In this document: in pieces, positions 7,889 through 17,524 of the stretch
Position numbering within the stretch: position 1 is the first letter of the stretch
How the letters are laid out: every line of letters begins with the position of its first letter
Origin: Arthrobacter sp. 31Y
GTDB taxonomy: Bacteria; Actinomycetota; Actinomycetes; Actinomycetales; Micrococcaceae
Length of the DNA: 64,000 nt
Assembly: GCF_000526335.1 (NCBI RefSeq)
Contig: NZ_JAFW01000001.1
Span: 2,790,001 to 2,854,000 of the forward strand
Direction: 5' to 3'
The notes under the pieces: model-generated
What the model was told of the DNA's origin: nothing
The model's database searches: none
Seen by the model: only the letters and a program-made list of their open reading frames with translations
Made by a program: the position numbers and the translations under genes

Positions 7889-10017
7889 GCAACGCAGATA
7901 CTGCACCCGCAACACTCGACTGGACGGTCGAGGACCAGCGCGCCGTCGACACCGCTCGCGTGTTGGCCGCCGACGCCGTGGAGAAGGTGGGCAACGGCCA
8001 CCCCGGCACTGCCATGAGCCTCGCCCCGGCAGCGTACCTGCTGTTCCAGAAGCTGATGCGCCACGACCCCCGTGATCCCGAGTGGATCGGCCGTGACCGT
8101 TTCATCCTCTCCCCGGGCCACTCCTCGCTGACCCTTTACATCCAGCTGTTCCTTTCCGGGTACGGGCTAGAGTTGAAGGACCTTGAGGCGCTGCGTACCT
8201 GGGGTGCTTTGACCCCCGGCCACCCCGAATACAAGCACACCGCAGGTGTGGAAATCACCACCGGTCCGCTGGGCCAGGGGCTCGCATCTTCGGTGGGGTT
8301 CGCTTACTCGCAGCGCCGCCAACGCGGCCTGTTCGACGCCGATGCTCCCGCCGGCGAGTCGCCGTTCGACCACACCATCTGGGTGATCGCTTCCGACGGC
8401 GACATCCAGGAAGGCGTTACCTCTGAGGCATCGTCCCTGGCGGGCCACCAAGAACTGGGCAACCTCGTAGTGGTCTACGACGAGAACCATATCTCCATCG
8501 AAGACGACACCGATATCGCGTTCACGGAGGACGTCCTCAAGCGCTATCAAGCGTACGGCTGGCACACCCAGCGCGTGGACTGGACCAAGACCGGCAACTA
8601 CGTCGAAGACCTGCAGGAACTCTACTCAGCCCTGCTGGAAGCCAAGGCAGAGACCTCCAAGCCGTCCATCATTTCGTTGCGGACCATCATTGGCTACCCG
8701 GCACCGAAGAAGCAGAACACCGGCAAGATCCACGGCTCCGCACTTGGCGCCGAGGAAGTTGCGGCGGTGAAGACTGTGCTCGGTTTCGATCCGGCCAAGT
8801 CCTTCGACGTTGACGCAGAGGTTCTGGCCCACGCCCGTAAGGTCCTGGACCGCGGCTCGGTGGCCCGAGGGCAGTGGGACGAAGCTTTCAGCGCATGGCA
8901 GCAGGCCAACCCGGAGGGCGCTGCTCTTCTGGAGCGTATTGAAGCCAAGCAGCTTCCTGCCGACCTCGACTCCCTTCTTCCCGTTTTCGAAGCCGGCAAG
9001 GACGTTTCCACCCGCGCAGCGTCCGGCAAGGTCCTGAACGCGATCGGTCCGGTTCTTCCGGAGCTCTGGGGCGGTTCGGCCGACCTTGCCGAGTCCAACA
9101 ACACCACCATTGAAGGTTCGCCGTCGTTCATCCCGGCCTCGCGTTCCACGGATGCCTGGAAGGGTAACCCTTACGGCCGGGTGCTGCACTTCGGTATCCG
9201 TGAGCATGCTGCGGCATCCATCGTGAACGGTATCTCCCTTCATGGCCGCACCCGTGCGTTCTCCGGCACGTTCCTGATCTTCAGCGACTACCAGAAGCCG
9301 GCAATTCGTCTGGGCGCGCTGATGGGTGTCCCATCCATCTACGTGTGGTCCCACGACTCCATCGGCCTGGGCGAAGACGGCCCAACGCACCAGCCGGTGG
9401 AGCAGCTCGCCTCGCTCCGTGCCATTCCGGGCCTGGACGTTGTCCGCCCCTGTGACGCGAATGAGGTTGGTATTGCATGGAAGACCATCCTGGAGAACCA
9501 CGAGAATCCTGCCGGCATTGTCCTGACCCGCCAGAACGTTCCCACTTTCGCCCGCGGCGAGGGCGCAGCTTCCGGAGACGTCTTTGCCTCACCGGCCGGT
9601 GTGGCCAAGGGCGGTTACGTCCTGGCCGAGGCATCCAAAGACGGGCGATCGGTTGACGCGCAGGTCATCTTGATCGGCACTGGTTCTGAGGTCCAGCTCG
9701 CAGTGCAGGCCCGCGAAGCCCTTCAGGCTGAAGGAATCGCCGCCCGCGTTGTGTCCATGCCGTGCGTTGAGTGGTTCAACAAGCAGGACGAGGCCTACCG
9801 CGAGTCCGTACTTCCGGCATCCGTGAAGGCCCGTGTTTCCGTTGAAGCCGGCCTGGCCCTGGGCTGGCGTGAATTTGTTGGCGATGCCGGCCGTTCCATC
9901 TCCCTGGAACACTTCGGCGCCTCGGCCGACTACAAGCGCCTGTTCAACGAATTCGGCATCACCGCCGAAGCCGTGACCGCAGCTGCCATGGAATCCCTGG
10001 CTGCTGCGAGCAGCTAA
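7855..10017 (+). CDS. tkt: Transketolase
   Basis: A 720-residue thiamine-diphosphate enzyme exchanging two-carbon units between ketose and aldose phosphates, needed to regenerate ribulose 5-phosphate for HxlA. Motifs are [13 protein letters not shown] near residue 45, the ThDP/Mg motif [45 protein letters not shown] and [19 protein letters not shown]. Length is slightly above the usual ~665-700. The start is GTG, sharing its first codons (NPTASA versus NTTASA) with hxlB through the copied cassette. It leads the tkt-tal-rpe-rpiB unit. Confidence 0.96.
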   Translation: MNPTASAALTFSNADTAPATLDWTVEDQRAVDTARVLAADAVEKVGNGHPGTAMSLAPAAYLLFQKLMRHDPRDPEWIGRDRFILSPGHSSLTLYIQLFLSGYGLELKDLEALRTWGALTPGHPEYKHTAGVEITTGPLGQGLASSVGFAYSQRRQRGLFDADAPAGESPFDHTIWVIASDGDIQEGVTSEASSLAGHQELGNLVVVYDENHISIEDDTDIAFTEDVLKRYQAYGWHTQRVDWTKTGNYVEDLQELYSALLEAKAETSKPSIISLRTIIGYPAPKKQNTGKIHGSALGAEEVAAVKTVLGFDPAKSFDVDAEVLAHARKVLDRGSVARGQWDEAFSAWQQANPEGAALLERIEAKQLPADLDSLLPVFEAGKDVSTRAASGKVLNAIGPVLPELWGGSADLAESNNTTIEGSPSFIPASRSTDAWKGNPYGRVLHFGIREHAAASIVNGISLHGRTRAFSGTFLIFSDYQKPAIRLGALMGVPSIYVWSHDSIGLGEDGPTHQPVEQLASLRAIPGLDVVRPCDANEVGIAWKTILENHENPAGIVLTRQNVPTFARGEGAASGDVFASPAGVAKGGYVLAEASKDGRSVDAQVILIGTGSEVQLAVQAREALQAEGIAARVVSMPCVEWFNKQDEAYRESVLPASVKARVSVEAGLALGWREFVGDAGRSISLEHFGASADYKRLFNEFGITAEAVTAAAMESLAAASS

Positions 10018-10037
10018 CACCTCCAAAACTGCAGTGT

Positions 10038-10081
10038 GGCGGGTGCCGTAGGACACCTTGAGGCGTCCCGCAGCACCCGCC
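10038..10081 (+). other. tkt-tal intercistronic hairpin
   Basis: GGCGGGTGC (10038-10046) pairs with GCACCCGCC (10073-10081), and GGAC/GTCC can pair inside the loop. No T run follows, so it looks more like an mRNA processing or stability element, or a weak attenuator, than a full terminator. Confidence 0.4.
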
Positions 10082-10118
10082 GCCGCAGCCCTCAATTTTC
10101 GAAGGAAGAACATAAGCC

Positions 10119-11231
10119 ATGACCAACGCAACACCCACCGCACAGCTCTCCGCCGCAGGCGTTTCCATTTGGTTGGATGACCTTTCCCGCGAACGGCTTT
10201 CCAGCGGAAGCCTGCAGAAGCTCATTGACGAAAAGAACGTGGTTGGTGTAACCACCAACCCGTCCATCTTCCAGGCCGCCATCACCTCCGGCAAGGATTA
10301 CGAGGCAAAGATCGCGGAACTCGCAGCGGCTGGGGCCAGCGTTGAAGAGACGATCTTTGAAATCACCACTACGGACGTGGCTGATGCCTGCGATCTGTTC
10401 GCACCGATCGCCGCCGCCACGAACGGTGTGGATGGCCGCGTCTCCATCGAGGTGGACCCCCGCCTTGCGTGGGACACGGAGGGCACCATTGCCGAGGCGA
10501 AGCGTCTCTACAAGAAGGTGGACAAGGACAATGTCCACATCAAGATTCCGGCAACTTTGGAAGGCCTGGCCGCCATCACGGCAACCTTGGCCGAGGGCAT
10601 CAGCGTGAACGTGACGCTGATCTTCTCCCTGGAGCGCTACCGGGCTGTTATCAACGCCTTCCAGACTGGACTGAAACTGGCCAAGGACAACGGCCACGAT
10701 CTCTCCAAGATCCACTCCGTGGCTTCGTTCTTCGTCTCACGCGTGGATACCGAGATTGACAAGCGCCTCAACGCGATCGGCACCGCTGATGCCAAAGCAC
10801 TCAAGGGCAAGGCTGGCGTAGCGAACGCACGCTTGGCTTACCAGGTTTACGAAGAGCTCTTCTCCACTGAGCGGTGGTCCGTCCTGGCTGCCGCCGGGGC
10901 GCGGCCGCAGCGTCCCTTGTGGGCATCAACCGGCGTAAAAGATCCGGCCCTTCCGGACACCCTTTACGTCACCGGACTAGCAGCCCCCGGCCTGGTGAAC
11001 ACCATGCCGGAAAAGACGCTCGACGCCACGTTCGATCACGGAGTAGTCACCGGCGACACCATCACCGGCACCTACGAAGAAGCCCACCAAGTCCTGAACG
11101 CCATTAAGGCTCAAGGCATCTCCTACGCCTTGGTGGTTTCAGTTCTTGAGTCCGAAGGACTGGAGAAGTTCGTTGCCAGCTGGAAGGAACTGCTGGCCGA
11201 CGTCGAAGGCGCCCTCGCCGCTGCACGCTAG
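10119..11231 (+). CDS. tal: Transaldolase
   Basis: A 370-residue enzyme transferring dihydroxyacetone units between sugar phosphates in the rearrangement phase of the RuMP/pentose-phosphate cycle. It is of the actinobacterial (mycobacterial-type) length class. Motifs are [41 protein letters not shown], the Schiff-base lysine in [31 protein letters not shown] and [26 protein letters not shown] ribosome-binding site precedes the ATG. It lies 101 bases after tkt, across a hairpin. Confidence 0.95.
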   Translation: MTNATPTAQLSAAGVSIWLDDLSRERLSSGSLQKLIDEKNVVGVTTNPSIFQAAITSGKDYEAKIAELAAAGASVEETIFEITTTDVADACDLFAPIAAATNGVDGRVSIEVDPRLAWDTEGTIAEAKRLYKKVDKDNVHIKIPATLEGLAAITATLAEGISVNVTLIFSLERYRAVINAFQTGLKLAKDNGHDLSKIHSVASFFVSRVDTEIDKRLNAIGTADAKALKGKAGVANARLAYQVYEELFSTERWSVLAAAGARPQRPLWASTGVKDPALPDTLYVTGLAAPGLVNTMPEKTLDATFDHGVVTGDTITGTYEEAHQVLNAIKAQGISYALVVSVLESEGLEKFVASWKELLADVEGALAAAR

Positions 11232-11302
11232 GCGCCTGAACCCCGGATGTCCTCTCCACGCCCTCAACTGCAAGCTTTGACCGTTACTGAAAGGCAGGCA
11301 TC

Positions 11303-12015
11303 ATGTCCACTTCACCTCTGACATGCTGTATCAACCCCAGCATTCTCTCCGCCGACTTCGCCAACCTCGAAAAAGAGCTGGCGCGCATCAGCAATGCGGA
11401 TGCCGTGCACGTAGATGTCATGGATAACCACTTTGTGCCGAACCTGACCCTCGGGTTGCCGGTGGTGGAGCGGCTGCAGAAGGTCAGCCCGGTACCGCTG
11501 GATGCCCACCTGATGATTGCGGAGGCCGACCGTTGGGCCCCGCTGTATGCCGACGCCGGCCTGGACTCGGTGACCTTCCATGTGGAGGCGGCCATGGCAC
11601 CCATCAAGCTCGCCCGTGAACTCCGCGCGCGGGGCTCGAAAGCCGGCATGGCCTTGCGCCCGGCTACGCCGGTGGAGCCGTACTTGGACATGCTGCCGGA
11701 GTTGGACATGCTGCTGCTCATGACAGTGGAGCCGGGGTTTGGAGGCCAAGCCTTCCTGGACGTGGTACTGCCTAAGATCCGGCGCGCGCCCGCGAAGCAG
11801 TTGAGGGCTCCGGAGTGAACGTCGCAATCCAGGTTGACGGCGGCATCACCGAGGAAACCATCTTCCGCGCAGCAGAAGCCGGGGCCAACGTCTTCGTGGC
11901 CGGCTCCGCTGTCTACGGCAAGCCATCGCCTGCAGAGGCGATTGAGTCCTTGCGGACCAACGGGCAACTTGCCTTCGCAGGGCGGACCATCGACGACGAA
12001 CTCCAGAAAGCCTAA
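11303..12015 (+). pseudogene. rpe: Ribulose-phosphate 3-epimerase, frameshifted
   Basis: Two adjoining frames together give a complete epimerase. Frame A (11303-11818) carries [37 protein letters not shown] and [20 protein letters not shown]. Frame B (11815-12015) carries [13 protein letters not shown] and [16 protein letters not shown]. The break is at about 11781-11790, inside a GC-alternating run after the PKIRR codons. Removing one CG dinucleotide restores [17 protein letters not shown] in one frame. Frame A's TGA overlaps a GTG starting frame B (GTGA), so a coupled two-piece product is conceivable. It is either a real lesion, programmed or coupled translation, or a sequencing error. It lies inside an otherwise intact RuMP operon where the activity is needed. 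Confidence 0.85.
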
Positions 12016-12027
12016 AGGACCAACCAC

Positions 12028-12501
12028 ATGCGCGTTCACATCGCAACAGACCATGCAGGCATGGAACTCAGTTCTCACCTCATCACCGAGCTGGCGGCGA
12101 GGGGCTACGAGATGGTGGACCACGGGCCCTCCTCCTATGACCCGGAAGACGACTACCCGGCCTTCTGCATCAAGGCCGCCACCGCCGTCGTCAATGACCA
12201 AGCCGCAGGCGTGGACGCTTTGGGAATTGTGCTGGGTGGCTCGGGCAACGGCGAGCAAATCGCCGCAAACAAGGTCGCGGGTGTCCGTGCCGCCTTGGCG
12301 TGGAACCTGGACACAGCAGTACTGGCTCGCCAACACAACGACGCAAACGTGGTGGCAGTCGGCGGACGTCAGCACACTGTGGAGGAAGCCACCGAGCTCA
12401 TTAAGGCCTTTCTGGCCGAGCCGTTCACCAATGCTGAACGCCATGAGCGCAGGATCGCTAAGATCGCCAGCTACGAAACCACCGGAGTCCTCGCCGACTA
12501 G
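12028..12501 (+). CDS. rpiB: RpiB/LacAB-family sugar-phosphate isomerase
   Basis: A 157-residue protein of the RpiB family, interconverting ribose 5-phosphate and ribulose 5-phosphate. Motifs are HIATDHAGMELSSHL near the start, VDHGPSSYDPEDDYP, GIVLGGSGNGEQIAANKVAG (phosphate-binding loop) and the HNDANVVAVGGRQH active-site strand. The Cys of many RpiB enzymes (GTGIG-type loop) is replaced by GGSGNGE, the actinobacterial form. AAAGGACC precedes the ATG, 12 bases after rpe. It is the last gene of the RuMP rearrangement unit. Confidence 0.92.
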   Translation: MRVHIATDHAGMELSSHLITELAARGYEMVDHGPSSYDPEDDYPAFCIKAATAVVNDQAAGVDALGIVLGGSGNGEQIAANKVAGVRAALAWNLDTAVLARQHNDANVVAVGGRQHTVEEATELIKAFLAEPFTNAERHERRIAKIASYETTGVLAD

Positions 12502-12534
12502 CTCCGGGGTTTCAAACAACACTCATTGCCAACA

Positions 12535-12562
12535 GCGCCGTCGTCCTGAGGGGCGACGGCGC
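12535..12562. terminator. Hairpin terminator between rpiB and the convergent IclR gene
   Basis: GCGCCGTCG and CGACGGCGC pair over a 10-base loop between two convergent genes. There is no long T run on either side, but the position and stem fit a bidirectional terminator. Confidence 0.6.
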
Positions 12563-12585
12563 AGTTGTGTGTTCAGGACTCCCAG

Positions 12586-13338
12586 TCAAAACAGCAGGGG
12601 GGCCATCCGCAAGGTCAGCTCGCGGGCCGCTTCCTGCTGGTCGCAGATCGTGGGAAACCGTGCTGAGGGACCGAACAGGCAGAGGGCTGCGCCGAGGTTG
12701 CCATCGGGCATTGTGATGGGAAACGCCAGGCTGGCGGAACCTTCTTCCAACTCATTGACGTCGGAAGCCTGCTTGGTGGCCCTGACTTCCGCGAGAACCG
12801 CCTCCAGCTGGCTTCTGTCCGTGATGGTGTACTCAGTCAACTTCGTCAGCGGACGCATTGGGGCAGAACCGGACGAGTCGCCAAGTTCTGCAAGCATGAG
12901 TTTTCCTGCTGCCGAGGCGTGTGGGTACCGCAGCATTTCAAAGGCTGCGTGGAGGGGATAGTCAGGGTCTTCATCGGCGATCCTCAAAGAGGCATTCCGG
13001 TACATGATGAGGTGCACTGCGAAACGGTTACCGCTCCGGAACCGCTCCATCACGTTGCGGGCTGCTGTTGGAACAATAGGAGGAGCAGCAGCCGTGATCA
13101 AACCTGTGATGGCATGCCCCAGCGCGAAACCGCGGAGGTTGGATGTGCGGGCAAGATATTCGTCAGCGACCAGCGCATTGAGAGCCCGGTAGGCGGTTGC
13201 CTGGGGTATCTGGAGCGCTTCGGTGATTTCCTTCGCCGTCGTCCCGGTGCCGAACCGTGCCACCACCTCCAAGATCCTTAGGGAGGTGGCCGCGGGGCCG
13301 GTTCCTGCGTATGACGGCCTGTAGTTCACGGGGTCCAC
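12586..13338 (-). CDS. IclR-family transcriptional regulator
   Basis: A 250-residue regulator. The helix-turn-helix spans roughly residues 20-80 (TAKEITEALQIPQATAYRAL, then LVADEYLARTS). A C-terminal effector domain of the IclR type follows (ASAAGKLMLAELGD, then SLAFPITMPDGNLGAALCLFG). Its start overlaps the end of the upstream permease gene by 13 bases, so the two are one operon. The proximity to the amine oxidase suggests control of amine or amino-acid uptake; the effector is not known. Confidence 0.85.
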   Translation of the reverse strand: MDPVNYRPSYAGTGPAATSLRILEVVARFGTGTTAKEITEALQIPQATAYRALNALVADEYLARTSNLRGFALGHAITGLITAAAPPIVPTAARNVMERFRSGNRFAVHLIMYRNASLRIADEDPDYPLHAAFEMLRYPHASAAGKLMLAELGDSSGSAPMRPLTKLTEYTITDRSQLEAVLAEVRATKQASDVNELEEGSASLAFPITMPDGNLGAALCLFGPSARFPTICDQQEAARELTLRMAPLLF

Positions 13339-14798
13339 CTGTCATGAAACAGGTCCGAATCCCGGGTCTCGTCATAGATGCCGATGGATGCCAGCCGCCC
13401 GGGTCTCCGGTAGTGGAGGAACGTGGCGTAGAGGACGCTGGCCAGGAACACGGCCCCATAAATGAAGCTCTGCAGGTTGCCCGCCTGAACCGAAACCGTA
13501 GCAGCGGCCCAGAGCACAAACGCGAGGATCAGAGGGGTTGCAGAACCCAGAATCCAGCTGGCTGTGGTGTTTTCGCCGATTCGGCGCAGGAAGAAGGGCA
13601 AGGAAGCGCTGGCCAGAATATACGAGCCCAGGTAGCCATAGGCTCCCAGCGTGAACAGGTTCGTCAGGGCCAGTCCAGGACTGACTCCGAAGAGAATCAC
13701 CGCGATGGGAACAGCGGCAATGACAGGCATGACCACCATGATTGCGGTGGACGGTGTGCGAAACGCGGGATGGGTCCGACCAACTGCTCGCAGCGCCACG
13801 CCTTCCCTGCCCATGCAGAAAAGTATCCGCGACAGGGCATTGACGGAGGCGATCGCGCACGCGAACCACGATGCCGCAATCCCGAAGTCAAGGACTGCCG
13901 CCACCATGGGGGACGTGCTGGAAATCAGGTTGGATAGCGGAGTGGAGCTGGCAATGATGCTTGGCGACGCTTTGTCCAGGGCTACGTCTTGGGCGGTCGC
14001 GGCAACGAGATACAAGACGCCCGCCAGGATGGGGGTCCACGTGATGGCCCGCGGGATGCTGACAAAAGGCCTGTGCGCCTCTCCGCCCAGGGTGGTTGGA
14101 CTTTCGAACCCCACAAAGGCACTGACGGCAACCACGATGCCGATCCACAGGGAATCAAAATTTCCGTGCCAGGCAAACACCCCATCGAGATTCACACTCG
14201 AGGCATTGAACGTGAAGTAGACGATGAGGACCACCGTGAGAATCGCAATGGAAATGGATTCCATCAGCAAGGTGGACCACGCGGACAGTCGGATCCCCCG
14301 GACCATGAGGAGGCAGGCGCCGGCTGCTGCCCCAAGGATGACCAGAGCCGTGGGGCCCCTCGAATCCGCCAGCTGCAGACCAAGATTGATGAACAGCTCA
14401 ACACCGTAAGTGCCAACCGCCAGCAAGCTGGCCATGGCTACCAGGGCGTACCCGAAGATGGCCGACCAGCCTGCGGAAATGGCGGTTCTCGGCCCAAGTC
14501 CCTTGGCCGTGTAGCTATACAGGCCGCTGACAGCCGCCATGCGTTGGGCCATCGGTCTCAAACAGAATGAAACAAGAATGATGACCGCCATGGCCGCGCC
14601 GAAGGTCATCAGGAGGTTGGGACCGGACGTTCCGAAGACAAGTCCGGGAAAGATCAGAGCCGGAATGACTGACATGGCACCAGCGGGTGCCACGTTGGCA
14701 ACTGCTTGTGCAAAGACCGGTAAGAACGAAAGTTTCCGGCGCCGCAGGCCCTCCACCGGAGATTTGGCGGTGATGTAACGGTCACCGCGGGCAGACAT
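13326..14798 (-). CDS. APC-superfamily amino acid/amine permease
   Basis: A 490-residue membrane transporter with about 12-13 hydrophobic segments. The APC signature is near the N terminus (FAQAVANVAPAGAMSVIPAL), followed by AAVSGLYSYTAKGLGPR and FVGFESPTTLGGEAHRPF. It is divergent from the amine oxidase across a 378-base spacer and overlaps the IclR regulator. Substrate may be an amine or amino acid that feeds the oxidase; this is inferred from position. Confidence 0.85.
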   Translation of the reverse strand: MSARGDRYITAKSPVEGLRRRKLSFLPVFAQAVANVAPAGAMSVIPALIFPGLVFGTSGPNLLMTFGAAMAVIILVSFCLRPMAQRMAAVSGLYSYTAKGLGPRTAISAGWSAIFGYALVAMASLLAVGTYGVELFINLGLQLADSRGPTALVILGAAAGACLLMVRGIRLSAWSTLLMESISIAILTVVLIVYFTFNASSVNLDGVFAWHGNFDSLWIGIVVAVSAFVGFESPTTLGGEAHRPFVSIPRAITWTPILAGVLYLVAATAQDVALDKASPSIIASSTPLSNLISSTSPMVAAVLDFGIAASWFACAIASVNALSRILFCMGREGVALRAVGRTHPAFRTPSTAIMVVMPVIAAVPIAVILFGVSPGLALTNLFTLGAYGYLGSYILASASLPFFLRRIGENTTASWILGSATPLILAFVLWAAATVSVQAGNLQSFIYGAVFLASVLYATFLHYRRPGRLASIGIYDETRDSDLFHDRWTP

Positions 14799-15176
14799 CA
14801 GACACCGTGTTTCCCTCCGCCGGGCAACCTCACCCGCCTATCGCAAGTCATCGATCCAAGATGCCAAACATTAGCATCGCCGGCCCACATTGGGGGTCAA
14901 AAAAACCAGATTCAAATGTTTCCAACATGTTAACTGCCTTGAGAAATCAGGGTCTGGAAGTTCTCACGCCATTGTTCAAAAAAGTCTCGCCTGAAGGAAT
15001 TGAATGCCGTAAGTTTCTAAGCAGACGGGGTGAAAGTGACCGGCATCACGGCTCTACAGAGTCGTCCGGGGTGACCATCAGCACCGTCTTCACACAGCAG
15101 GACGCTCTCCAAGAGCGCGGCCACGGAATGTTACGGCTGAGATGCCCTGCAGCATTGGACAACCAAGGAGAAAATC
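14799..15176. promoter_or_regulatory. Divergent control region, permease/amine oxidase
   Basis: No gene is seen. The spacer holds an inverted repeat ATGTT-TCC-AACAT (14916-14928) followed by GTTAAC, a plausible operator for the IclR regulator encoded nearby. The amine oxidase ribosome-binding site AAGGAG lies just before its ATG. The region is noticeably more AT-rich than its neighbours. Confidence 0.5.
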
Positions 15177-17123
15177 ATGACTCTCACTACAGAAACCCAC
15201 GCCCACTTGGGTGTTTCGCATCCGTTGGATCCGTTGTCGCGGGAGGAGATTTCCCGTGTTGTTGCTGTTTTGAAGGAGGGTCCTGCGGCGGCGGAGTCGT
15301 TCCGTTTTATCAGTGTTGAGTTGCGTGAGCCGGCTAAGGAGGATCTGCGCAATGGTGTGCAGGTGGCTCGTGAGGCTGACGCGGTGCTGGTTGATCGTGC
15401 TGTGGGGCGTTCGTTCGAGGCTGTGGTTGATCTTGACGCGGGCACGGTGGAGCGGTGGGTGCAGTTAGCTGCTGGTGTGCAGCCGCCGTTCATGCCCGAT
15501 GAGTTCGCTGAGTGCGAGGAAGCGTGCCGGAAAGATCCCGAGGTGATCGCGGCGTTGGCCAAGCGTGGCCTGACGGACCTGGACCTGGTGTGTTTCGAGC
15601 CGTGGTCGGTGGGGTATTTCGGTGAGGACGCCGAGGGCCGGCGGTTGATGCGTGCGTTGGTGTTCGTTCGTGACGAAGCGGACGATAGCCCGTACGCGCA
15701 CCCGATCGAGAACTTCATCGTGTTCTATGACCTCTCGGCCGGTAAGGTTGTCCGGCTTGAAGATGACCAGGCGATCCCGGTGCCCTCGGCCCGGGGTAAT
15801 TACCTGCCCAAGTACGTCGGGGAGGCCCGTACGGACTTGAAACCGATCAACATCACCCAGCCCGAAGGTGCTTCGTTCACGGTCACCGGTAATCACGTCC
15901 GGTGGGCTGACTGGTCCTTCCGGGTAGGGTTCACTCCGCGTGAAGGCCTGGTCCTGCACCAGCTCAAGTTCCGTGACCAGGGCGTGGACCGGCCGGTCAT
16001 CAACCGGGCCTCCCTCTCGGAAATGGTGGTCCCGTACGGTGACACCGCACCGGTCCAGGCGAAGAAAAACGCGTTCGATTCCGGTGAGTACAACATCGGT
16101 AACATGGCCAACTCCCTGACCCTGGGCTGTGACTGCCTGGGCGAGATCAAGTACTTCGACGGTAACAGCGTGGACTCCCACGGCAACCCCTGGACCATCG
16201 AGAACGCGATCTGCATGCACGAAGAAGACGACTCGATCCTGTGGAAGCACTTCGACTTCCGCGAAGGCACCGCTGAAACCCGCCGGTCCCGGAAACTGGT
16301 CATCTCCTTCATCGCCACGGTCGCGAACTACGAATACGCGTTCTACTGGCACCTGTTCCTGGACGGCTCCATCGAGTTCCTCGTCAAAGCCACCGGCATC
16401 CTCTCCACCGCCGGCCAGAACCCCGGGGAAAACAACCCCTACGGCCAGAACCTGAACAACGATGGCCTCTACGCCCCCATCCACCAACACATGTTCAACG
16501 TCCGCATGGACTTCGAACTGGACGGACCCAACAACGCCGTCTACGAAGTGGACATGGAATACCCCGAGCACAACCCCACCCACACCGCGTTCAAAGCCGT
16601 GGACCGGCTCCTGGAAACCGAACAACAAGCCATCCGCAAAACCGACTCCGCCAAACACCGCTTCTGGAAAATCGCCAACCACGACAAAACAAACCTCGTG
16701 AACGAACCCGTCGCGTACCGGCTGATCCCCACCAACGGCATCCAACTCGCCGCAGGAGACGAATCCTACGTCTCCAAACGAGCCCAATTCGCCCGGAACA
16801 ACCTCTGGGTCACCGCCTACAACCGCACCGAACGCTTCGCCGCCGGCGAATACCCCAACCAAGCCACCGGAGCCGACGACGGACTCCACATCTGGACCGA
16901 ACAAAACCGGAACATCGTAGATACCGACCTCGTCATCTGGTACACCTTCGGCATGCACCACGTCGTCCGACTCGAAGACTGGCCCGTCATGCCACGCCAA
17001 AACATCGGCTTCATGCTCGAACCCCACGGCTTCTTCAACCAAAACCCCACCCTCAACCTCCCCACCGGAACCACAACCAACACCACCAACAACGACACCT
17101 GCTGCCACACCAACAACCAATAA
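15177..17123 (+). CDS. Copper amine oxidase (methylamine oxidase type)
   Basis: A 648-residue topaquinone enzyme that oxidises primary amines to aldehyde, ammonia and hydrogen peroxide; methylamine would give formaldehyde. The catalytic base motif is FDSGEY, the topaquinone tyrosine lies in NYEY, and the copper histidines lie in HQHMF and in GMHHVV. The N terminus (GVSHPLDPLSREEI) and the C-terminal DTCCHT resemble, from memory, methylamine oxidase II of Arthrobacter strain P1. It has no signal peptide, so it is probably cytosolic. It sits beside the RuMP genes that would fix its formaldehyde. The 5' part is GT-rich in codon use and the 3' part AC-rich. A perfect 18-bp terminator follows. Confidence 0.93.
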   Translation: MTLTTETHAHLGVSHPLDPLSREEISRVVAVLKEGPAAAESFRFISVELREPAKEDLRNGVQVAREADAVLVDRAVGRSFEAVVDLDAGTVERWVQLAAGVQPPFMPDEFAECEEACRKDPEVIAALAKRGLTDLDLVCFEPWSVGYFGEDAEGRRLMRALVFVRDEADDSPYAHPIENFIVFYDLSAGKVVRLEDDQAIPVPSARGNYLPKYVGEARTDLKPINITQPEGASFTVTGNHVRWADWSFRVGFTPREGLVLHQLKFRDQGVDRPVINRASLSEMVVPYGDTAPVQAKKNAFDSGEYNIGNMANSLTLGCDCLGEIKYFDGNSVDSHGNPWTIENAICMHEEDDSILWKHFDFREGTAETRRSRKLVISFIATVANYEYAFYWHLFLDGSIEFLVKATGILSTAGQNPGENNPYGQNLNNDGLYAPIHQHMFNVRMDFELDGPNNAVYEVDMEYPEHNPTHTAFKAVDRLLETEQQAIRKTDSAKHRFWKIANHDKTNLVNEPVAYRLIPTNGIQLAAGDESYVSKRAQFARNNLWVTAYNRTERFAAGEYPNQATGADDGLHIWTEQNRNIVDTDLVIWYTFGMHHVVRLEDWPVMPRQNIGFMLEPHGFFNQNPTLNLPTGTTTNTTNNDTCCHTNNQ

Positions 17124-17524
17124 GCAGGACTGCTCTACGTTTTACTGAGACCCCGGAGACTGCCAAGGCAGGCCGAGCCGCCTTGGCAGTCTCCGGGCCC
17201 TCACCCTCTTTACCTAGTACTTTTCCGGCCAGCACGTTCACAGCCCGGCACATCCCCAGCCCAGCTCCGTGGCACCTCAAGGGGCACGGCAGTCATCTGT
17301 GCCCCGTTCGGCTCAGCGAACGCCTTCGCATAGCAGCGCACCGGGCAACCACCCCACGTGCACCGGGCAATCGCCCCATGTATGGCCTTGATTTTTCATC
17401 TTCAAACGGGAATTTCCCCGTACTTACATGCGTGCTCCGAAGGGCGTGCGGGGGATCCGTCCCATGCGCCGGCCAGCTGCCGGCGTCACTACGTATCCGA
17501 CAACGTTGTCAAAGGAAGATTGCC
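17124..17524. other. Intergenic region, terminator plus 22-base tandem repeat
   Basis: After the terminator (17152-17197) there is no convincing gene. Two tandem 22-base units start CACCGGGCAA (17339-17360 and 17361-17382, 18 of 22 bases equal) about 140 bases upstream of the permease start and may be a regulator site. A reading frame extends through here from 17183 but has no domain or ribosome-binding site. Confidence 0.5.
17152..17197 (+). terminator. Strong terminator after amine oxidase
   Basis: A perfect 18-bp stem, arms CCCGGAGACTGCCAAGGC and its complement, over a 10-base loop. The downstream T content is low. Confidence 0.8.

Noticed and set aside
15465..17120. 551-codon minus-strand open frame opposite the amine oxidase
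   Set aside because: The Val/Gly-rich antisense product is a composition effect of the copper amine oxidase codons; no domain or ribosome-binding site.
17183..17524. N-terminal extension of the second permease
   Set aside because: The extension is unlike any permease N terminus; the ATG at 17525 has a good ribosome-binding site.
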